Origin: Mycobacterium lepraemurium
Lineage (GTDB): Bacteria > Actinomycetota > Actinomycetes > Mycobacteriales > Mycobacteriaceae
Direction: 5' to 3'
Length of the DNA stretch: 64,000 nucleotides
Assembly: GCA_002291465.1 (NCBI GenBank)
Contig: CP021238.1
Coordinates: 930,001-994,000, forward strand
In this document: positions 59,325 through 64,000 of the stretch, one piece after another
How the letters are laid out: each line of letters opens with the position of its first letter
How positions within the stretch are numbered: the first letter of the stretch is position 1
Notes under the pieces: generated by a model
What the model was told of the DNA's origin: nothing
Seen by the model: only the letters and a program-made list of their open reading frames with translations
The model's database searches: none
Program-made: the position numbers and the translations under genes

Positions 59325-59706
59325 GCACAACCGGCAGATCGGCGCGCCGCACAATGCGACGGCTGTTGGGGCCCAGTGCCTTCAAGGCCGCTTTCTGGCT
59401 CGAGTACACCGGCATGAAGTGGGTGATGCCGCTGCGGGCGATTGCCTCGCGGGCGGCCTTCTTGGCGCACACCAACACGAGCGGAACATGCGGCGTGTTT
59501 CCCAGCCGCCAGTAGGTGGCCATGAAGGTCGACCAGGTGGATTCGGCGTTCACCTTCAGCGCGGAGACGTCGATGACGACGGCGGGGGTCTGGTCCAGCG
59601 TGGCCTTGATGATCCGGTCGCGAAGGAGGGTGGAGCTGGCGGGATCGAGCACGCCGTCGACGGTCAGCACGGTGGCCGCATCATCCGTCCGCGTCGACAC
59701 GGCCAA
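59325..59706 (-). pseudogene. STAS-domain protein (Rv0941c-like), C-terminal half deleted
   Basis: TTG start, LAVSTRTDDAATVLTVDGVL, DPASSTLLRDRIIKATLDQT, PAVVIDVSALKVNAESTWST: an anti-sigma-factor-antagonist STAS fold of ~125 residues ending ALGPNSRRIVRRADLP. As I recall, Rv0941c (256 aa) continues with a HATPase/anti-sigma kinase domain; here that half is missing and the frame runs straight through the KstR operator into the Rv0940c-like gene. A deletion near 59330 fits. The fused 434-codon frame is probably an artefact of the deletion. Confidence 0.65.
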
Positions 59707-59881
59707 TGAGCCGGCCGACTCAGCAACCCGGCCGCCCGCGCGGCGTCGATGCGCACTTCCCCCGAACGCGCCGTGATCCGGTGCAGCACGAGCTTGCCTG
59801 GGGTTACCACGCGTGCCCGGCCGTCAAACTCCCCGCGAGTCAGCAAGGCGGGAGCTCGACCAGTGCAACGGCGACGGCCGC

Positions 59882-61117
59882 TCAGCGGTGGCCAGGGTAG
59901 GGCGGGGCGCCCACGCCGGCGATCGTGTGTGTGCCCCACGGTGTGCGTTCGACGATGCGGGCCGGCGCGCTGCGCCGGCCCACGGTCAGGGTGGCGGCGC
60001 GGGCCTGGCCGAGCAGGTCGCCGGGCAGCGGCTGCGACGGCGACCCGAATACCGTTCCCTGCCAGTGGTATCGGCCGTCGATGGGGTCCAGGTGGCCCGT
60101 CAGCCGCACCCGCACCGGATGCCGGTCACCGGCGATCTCGAGCGTGGCGGCGCCGTCGTAGGTGTCGTCGCCGGCGGGCGTGCTGGCCGAAAGGTCGAAG
60201 GCGGACGCCACCGGGGGCGGCTCGACCGGGCGTAGCTGGGTGCGTTCGTTGAACACCTGCTGGCTGCTGGCGCGCACCTCGATGCGGCGGCTGCCGGTGC
60301 GCTGCATGAGCTTCAGGCACTCGACGATGTAGCGCGCCTGCGGGCCGGGATCCGGTTCGGTGGCGAAGAAGTAGTTGGGAAAGCCGCGGACCGCGACGCC
60401 GCAGAACGGTTCCGCGCCGTCGGGCCAGGCCCGCCGGAGGGGTAGGCCGCCGGCGCCGGTGATCGTGTCGTCGGCGACGTGCGCGGGGATGGCGAAGCCG
60501 GTGCCGCAGATGATGGCGTCGACGTGGTGGTGGGCGCCGTCGGCGGTCTGCACGCCCGAGCGGGTCACCGCCCGGATCGGCGACGGCACGATCACCGGCC
60601 CGGGCCGTCGCGGTGTCCGCAGCAGCCGGCGTCTGGCGCGGGTGGGCCAGCGCGGTATCTCGGGCACCACCCGGCGGGGAGCATGAGCGAACACCAGGAC
60701 CGACGCCGCGGTGTGCGCCAGCCGGCCGAGGTGGTGCGCGGCGGCGGCGTCGGTGCCGATCACCGCGATGCGTTTGCCGGACGGGTCGAAGCCGGGATCC
60801 CACGCCGCGGCGTGAAACGACGCGCCGCCGAACTCGTCGCGCCCGGCGATGTCGGGCAACCACGGCACCTGCGCCGGCCGGTATGCGGCGACGACGACAT
60901 CGGCGCACCAGAGTTCGCCGCCGGTCGTGGTCAGCCGCCAGGCATCGGCGTCGTCGTCGAACCGGGACCGGCGGACTTCATGGTCGGGCCGATCCAGGGT
61001 GACCAGGTCGGCGAATCCGGCGGCGCGCAGGGCGGATCGGACGCACCGCCCGGCGGCTCCCGCGCCCACGACCGCGATGTGGCAGCGGCCTCCGGCGCCC
61101 TCGGGCGGCGCCGTCAC
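59882..61117 (-). CDS. FAD-dependent monooxygenase with C-terminal DUF4873 (Rv0943c-like)
   Basis: 411 aa from MTAPPEGAGGRCHIAVVGAG. First dinucleotide fold VVGAGAAGRCVRSALRAAGF, second RIAVIGTDAAAAHHLGRLA, GTGFAIPAHVAD, then the C-terminal domain (~310-411) YDGAATLEIAGDRHPVRVRL, GHLDPIDGRYHWQG (DUF4873). Related to flavin-containing/Baeyer-Villiger monooxygenases. It overlaps the upstream AurF-like gene by 4 bp (ATGA), forming a two-oxygenase operon. Intact. Confidence 0.83.
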   Translation of the reverse strand: MTAPPEGAGGRCHIAVVGAGAAGRCVRSALRAAGFADLVTLDRPDHEVRRSRFDDDADAWRLTTTGGELWCADVVVAAYRPAQVPWLPDIAGRDEFGGASFHAAAWDPGFDPSGKRIAVIGTDAAAAHHLGRLAHTAASVLVFAHAPRRVVPEIPRWPTRARRRLLRTPRRPGPVIVPSPIRAVTRSGVQTADGAHHHVDAIICGTGFAIPAHVADDTITGAGGLPLRRAWPDGAEPFCGVAVRGFPNYFFATEPDPGPQARYIVECLKLMQRTGSRRIEVRASSQQVFNERTQLRPVEPPPVASAFDLSASTPAGDDTYDGAATLEIAGDRHPVRVRLTGHLDPIDGRYHWQGTVFGSPSQPLPGDLLGQARAATLTVGRRSAPARIVERTPWGTHTIAGVGAPPYPGHR

Positions 61118-62037
61118 AGAAACCTGCTGCGCTTCCAGCCGCGACGCGCGAGCGGGCCCATCAGGCCCACCTCGGTCAGGAACGCCGCCAGGGGAGCGAA
61201 CCCCGCGATCTGGATCTCGCGGCGATGGGCGCTGGTGCGCGCGGTCTTTCGGGCCCGCTTGGGGTCCAGGCCGGCACGCGCATAGGGGACCGGGTTGCTG
61301 AACAGATAGTTGAAGAAATAGCCGCCCAGCCCGTTGATGTTGGCCATGAACCAGCGGTTGAGCCGGGGCATTTCGGCAACCCGTTTGCGCGCCCCGTCGC
61401 GCGCGAACCGGATGTGGCGTGCCTCCTCGGTGACGTGAATCCGCATGAGCCGCTGGATGATCGGCTGCAGCTCGGGGTCGTCCATCATCTGCCGCTGCAG
61501 CGAGTCGAAGATCTCCTCACCGATCAGTGCGGCCACCCACAGCATCGATCCGCGTTGGAAGGCCAGCGGCAGCGCGTTGATGGTGTAGCGGTGAAAACGC
61601 TTCGGCTGCACCGGTTTTGCGCCCACACGTTCGATGGCCTTGCCGAACATGACCATGTGGCGGGTCTCGTCACCCAGCTCGGTCAGCTTGTAGTGGGTGG
61701 ACCGGCTGGTCGGGTCCTCGTGCAGGATGGTGCGCAGCAGCGACTGGTTGAGCATGTTCTCGAACCAGATGCCGGCCGACAGCGTGTTGACCAATTCCTG
61801 GCGGGACAGCTCGATTTGTTGTTCGCGGGTCATCTCGTCCCACATCGGCGTGCCGTACAGCGACACCAGCCGGGGCGGCAGGAAGAACGTGTCCGGGTCG
61901 AGCGGGGCGTCCCAGTCGATGTCGACGACGGGTTCGTAGGACTTCTTGACCGAGCCCTTCAGCAGCCGCTCGGAGAACTCTTCGCGACTCGGTCCGGTGG
62001 GCCTCGCGTCGCTTCGGATCGTCTCGGCGCGCGTCAT
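61114..62037 (-). CDS. AurF-like diiron oxygenase family protein, second copy
   Basis: 307 aa from MTRAETIRSDARPTGPSREE, chosen because AGGAGG stands 7 nt before this ATG; longer starts exist. Diiron ligand pattern: LSAGIWFENMLNQSL, LTELGDETRHMVMFGKAIER, LIGEEIFDSLQRQM, RIHVTEEARHIRFARDGARK. Paralogous to the protein at 9210. It likely hydroxylates or N-oxygenates an unknown small molecule together with the coupled flavin monooxygenase (inference). Intact. Confidence 0.8.
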   Translation of the reverse strand: MTRAETIRSDARPTGPSREEFSERLLKGSVKKSYEPVVDIDWDAPLDPDTFFLPPRLVSLYGTPMWDEMTREQQIELSRQELVNTLSAGIWFENMLNQSLLRTILHEDPTSRSTHYKLTELGDETRHMVMFGKAIERVGAKPVQPKRFHRYTINALPLAFQRGSMLWVAALIGEEIFDSLQRQMMDDPELQPIIQRLMRIHVTEEARHIRFARDGARKRVAEMPRLNRWFMANINGLGGYFFNYLFSNPVPYARAGLDPKRARKTARTSAHRREIQIAGFAPLAAFLTEVGLMGPLARRGWKRSRFL

Positions 62038-62179
62038 GGTCGGGTCCTCCTGATCGCTTGGCATCGCCGCCTCGGGCGCTTCAGACGGTACCCATGGTAC
62101 CGGGTACTTGCGGTCCCGATTAGGCCCTTGCGGCATCGATTCGGCAATGTGGGCGACAGAAGCAAGTCAGGAGGGTCGA

Positions 62180-62902
62180 TTGGGGCGGCACATCCACGTC
62201 ATCGGCATCGGCGCCGGCGACCCCGACTACCTGACAGTGCAGGCGATCGAGGCGCTCAACGACACCCAGGTGTTTTTCGCGATGGACAAGGGCGAGCAGA
62301 AGAGCGACCTGGTGGCGTTGCGACGCGAGATCTGCTCCCGGTTCATCCGTCAGCCCGGCTACCGCTTCGTCGAGCTGCGCGACCCGAAGCGGTCCGACCG
62401 CGCCGACTACCGCGACGCGGTGGCCGAATGGCATGCCGCACGCGCGCAGATCTGGGCCGACGCCATCGCCGCCGAACTCGGCCCGCACGGCGCCGGCGGC
62501 TTTCTGGCCTGGGGCGATCCGTCGCTCTACGACAGCACGTTGCGCATACTGGACACCGTCGCCGGGCACGTCGAATTCACCTTCGACGTGATCCCCGGCA
62601 TCACCGCTGTGCAAGCGCTGACCGCCCGGCATCGCATCCCGCTCAACGAGGTCGGCGAGCCCGTGCTCATCACCACCGGTCACCAGCTGCGCGACCACGG
62701 CATATCCGGCTCGGCGGTGGTGATGCTCGACGCCGACTGCTCGTTCCAGCTGTGTGCGCCCGAGACCCGCATCTGGTGGGGCGCCTACCTGGGCACCGCC
62801 GACGAACTGCTGGTCGCCGGCACCGTCGGCGAGGTGGGGCCCCGCATCGTCGCGCTGCGCGCGCAGGCAGGCGCCCGGCACGGCTGGATCATGGACACCT
62901 AA
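62180..62902 (+). CDS. cobF: precorrin-6A synthase (deacetylating) CobF
   Basis: 240 aa with a TTG start right after AGGAGGG, giving MGRHIHVIGIGAGDPDYLTV as in other CobF proteins; an in-frame ATG at 62147 is the alternative. Tetrapyrrole methylase fold: GIGAGDPDYLTVQAIEAL (SAM P-loop), FLAWGDPSLYDSTLRILDTV, VIPGITAVQALTARHRIPLN. Methylates C1 of precorrin-5 and releases acetate in the aerobic cobalamin pathway. M. tuberculosis is known to lack cobF; its retention here suggests de novo B12 synthesis may remain complete. Intact. Confidence 0.88.
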   Translation: MGRHIHVIGIGAGDPDYLTVQAIEALNDTQVFFAMDKGEQKSDLVALRREICSRFIRQPGYRFVELRDPKRSDRADYRDAVAEWHAARAQIWADAIAAELGPHGAGGFLAWGDPSLYDSTLRILDTVAGHVEFTFDVIPGITAVQALTARHRIPLNEVGEPVLITTGHQLRDHGISGSAVVMLDADCSFQLCAPETRIWWGAYLGTADELLVAGTVGEVGPRIVALRAQAGARHGWIMDT

Positions 62903-62928
62903 TTTGTTGCGACCGGCACACTGAAACC

Positions 62929-63792
62929 GTGCCCGAACTGCCCGAGATCGAAGCGCTGGCCGACCACCTGCGGCGCCATGCCGTCGGGCTGCCAATCGGC
63001 CGGGTCGACGTCGCCGCCCTGTCCGTGCTCAAGACGTTCGACCCGCCGATCAGCGCGCTGCACGGGCAGACCGTGGTGGGCGCCGAGCGCTGGGGCAAAT
63101 ACCTGGGCCTGCGGACCGACGGCCTTTTCCTGATCGCCCATCTGTCCCGGGTGGGCTGGTTGCGCTGGTCGGACCGGCTGACCGCGGCACCGCTGCGGCC
63201 CGGCAAGGGCCCGATCGCACTGCGGGTGCATCTGGGCACACCCGGCGCGGCCCCCGGCTTCGACCTGACCGAGGCCGGCACCCAGAAGCGGCTGGCGGTG
63301 TGGCTCGTCGACGACCCGGCGCGGGTGCCTGGGATCGCCGCCCTGGGCCCGGACGCCCTGGACCTGGACGTCGACGCGCTGGCCGACCTGCTGGCCGGCA
63401 ACACCGGCCGGATCAAGACGGTGATCACCGACCAGAAGGTGATCGCCGGGATCGGCAACGCCTACAGCGACGAGATCCTGCACGTCGCGAAGATCTCCCC
63501 GTTCGCCACGGCCGGCAAGCTGTCTGACAAACAGCTCGCCACCCTGCATGACGCCATGGTCACGGTGCTCACCGACGCGGTGAGCCGGTCCGTCGGCCAG
63601 GGGGCGGCCATGCTCAAGGGCGAGAAGCGTTCCGGATTGCGGGTGCATGCACGGACCGGGTTGCCATGCCCGGTGTGTGGCGACACCGTGCGCGAAGTGT
63701 CGTTCGCGGACAAGTCTTTTCAGTATTGACCGACGTGCCAGACCGGCGGCAAGATCCTGGCCGACCGGCGGATGTCGCGTTTGCTGAAGTAG
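62929..63792 (+). pseudogene. Fpg/Nei-family DNA glycosylase, truncated inside the zinc finger
   Basis: GTG start, MPELPEIEALADHLRRHAVG with catalytic Pro2 and Glu3 of the Fpg/Nei fold, H2TH region GRIKTVITDQKVIAGIGNAY with the family's N-x-Y, and zinc finger start CPVCGDTVREVSFADKSFQY. The third zinc Cys codon is TGA (63727-63729) instead of TGC; PTCQTGGKILADRRMSRLLK follows in frame to a TAG at 63790. The shortened 266-aa protein lacks half its zinc finger and so probably DNA-binding ability. M. tuberculosis Rv0944 is also a shortened member. Confidence 0.82.
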
Positions 63793-63834
63793 CCGCCGGC
63801 CGCGGACTTGACACCTGTCGATATGCTGCCGGAG

Positions 63835-64000
63835 ATGACTCGCCAGAAGATCCTCATCACCGGCGCCAGCTCGGGCCTGGGCGCCGGGATGGCGCGCGTT
63901 CGCCACCAAGGGCCGCGACCTCGCGCTGTGCACGCGCCGCGCCGACCGGCTCGACGAGCTCAAAGCCGAACTGTCGCAACGGTATCCGGGACCACCGTCG
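63835..64000 (+). pseudogene. short-chain dehydrogenase (Rv0945-like), frameshifted, cut by window end
   Basis: MTRQKILITGASSGLGAGMA shows the SDR cofactor motif TGxxxGxG. Directly after MAR an indel near 63899 shifts the frame; FATKGRDLALCTRRADRLDE, LKAELSQRYPG continues in the next frame. RBS GGAG lies 4 nt before the ATG. Only the first ~55 codons are visible. Confidence 0.7.

Noticed and set aside
58402..59706. 434-aa STAS-F420 oxidoreductase as a designed fusion
   Set aside because: A KstR operator and a strong RBS lie between the halves, and the expected second STAS-protein domain is missing, so deletion is the simpler explanation.
63808..63827. TTGACA promoter of the last dehydrogenase
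   Set aside because: A TTGACA occurs, but the only TATA-like word follows after 8 bp, too close for a -35/-10 pair.

Overview
This is a high-GC mycobacterial chromosome segment. Gene content and order follow the Rv0873-Rv0945 stretch of Mycobacterium tuberculosis, from fadE10 at the left edge to an Rv0945-like dehydrogenase at the right edge. It also carries genes typical of the M. avium complex and absent from that part of M. tuberculosis: a polyol-dehydrogenase operon, a glycogen-debranching gene, cobF and pdxH between citA and gltA2. PE/PPE genes are missing.

The dominant feature is decay. About 23 of roughly 62 recognisable genes carry frameshifts, nonsense codons, internal deletions or truncations. 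Central genes (serC, gltA2, citA, fprB, accD3, echA6, pstS3, pstC2, ligD, prrA) are undamaged. That contrast argues for real reductive evolution rather than poor sequence quality. Together with the M. avium-like gene set it suggests a host-adapted relative such as M. lepraemurium. That species assignment is an inference and needs a whole-genome comparison.

Layout. (1) 1-14400: broken fadE10, a glutathionyl-hydroquinone-reductase-like gene and an Rv0875c gene, then a well-kept core block of MFS transporter, DUF3027, SRPBCC, DUF2530, MarR, SpoU methyltransferase, DUF2537, sepH, serC, an AurF-like diiron protein, fprB, a VOC protein, citA and pdxH. (2) 14500-22200: gltA2 ends in a very large hairpin. 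Then come the decayed Rv0897c, Rv0898c and sensor kinase prrB, intact prrA, a frameshifted MFS gene and a 5'-truncated glycosyltransferase. (3) 22200-29500: intact debranching enzyme, a monooxygenase/TetR pair with clear operators, accD3, echA6 and a metallo-beta-lactamase-fold enzyme. (4) 29500-32900: an IS110-family fragment joined to a 5'-truncated ctpE, the Rv0909-Rv0910 toxin-antitoxin-like pair, a membrane protein and a VOC protein. (5) 32900-37650: a gene-poor accessory stretch with a secreted DUF4185 (GH183-type) protein and small unknown genes, bounded by tRNA-Arg(CCT). (6) 37650-47250: decayed F420-type oxidoreductase and GGCT/poly-gamma-glutamate hydrolase fusion, intact mntH, decayed Rv0926c/Rv0927c, and the phosphate-uptake operon pstS3-pstC2-pstA1 colliding with convergent ku. 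(7) 47280-52110: a polyol operon, half intact and half dead. (8) 52340-64000: ligD, a shattered Rv0939 fusion gene, broken methyltransferase and enoyl-CoA hydratase, Rv0940c under a KstR-type operator, a monooxygenase and a second AurF-like protein, cobF, a DNA glycosylase cut inside its zinc finger, and a frameshifted dehydrogenase.
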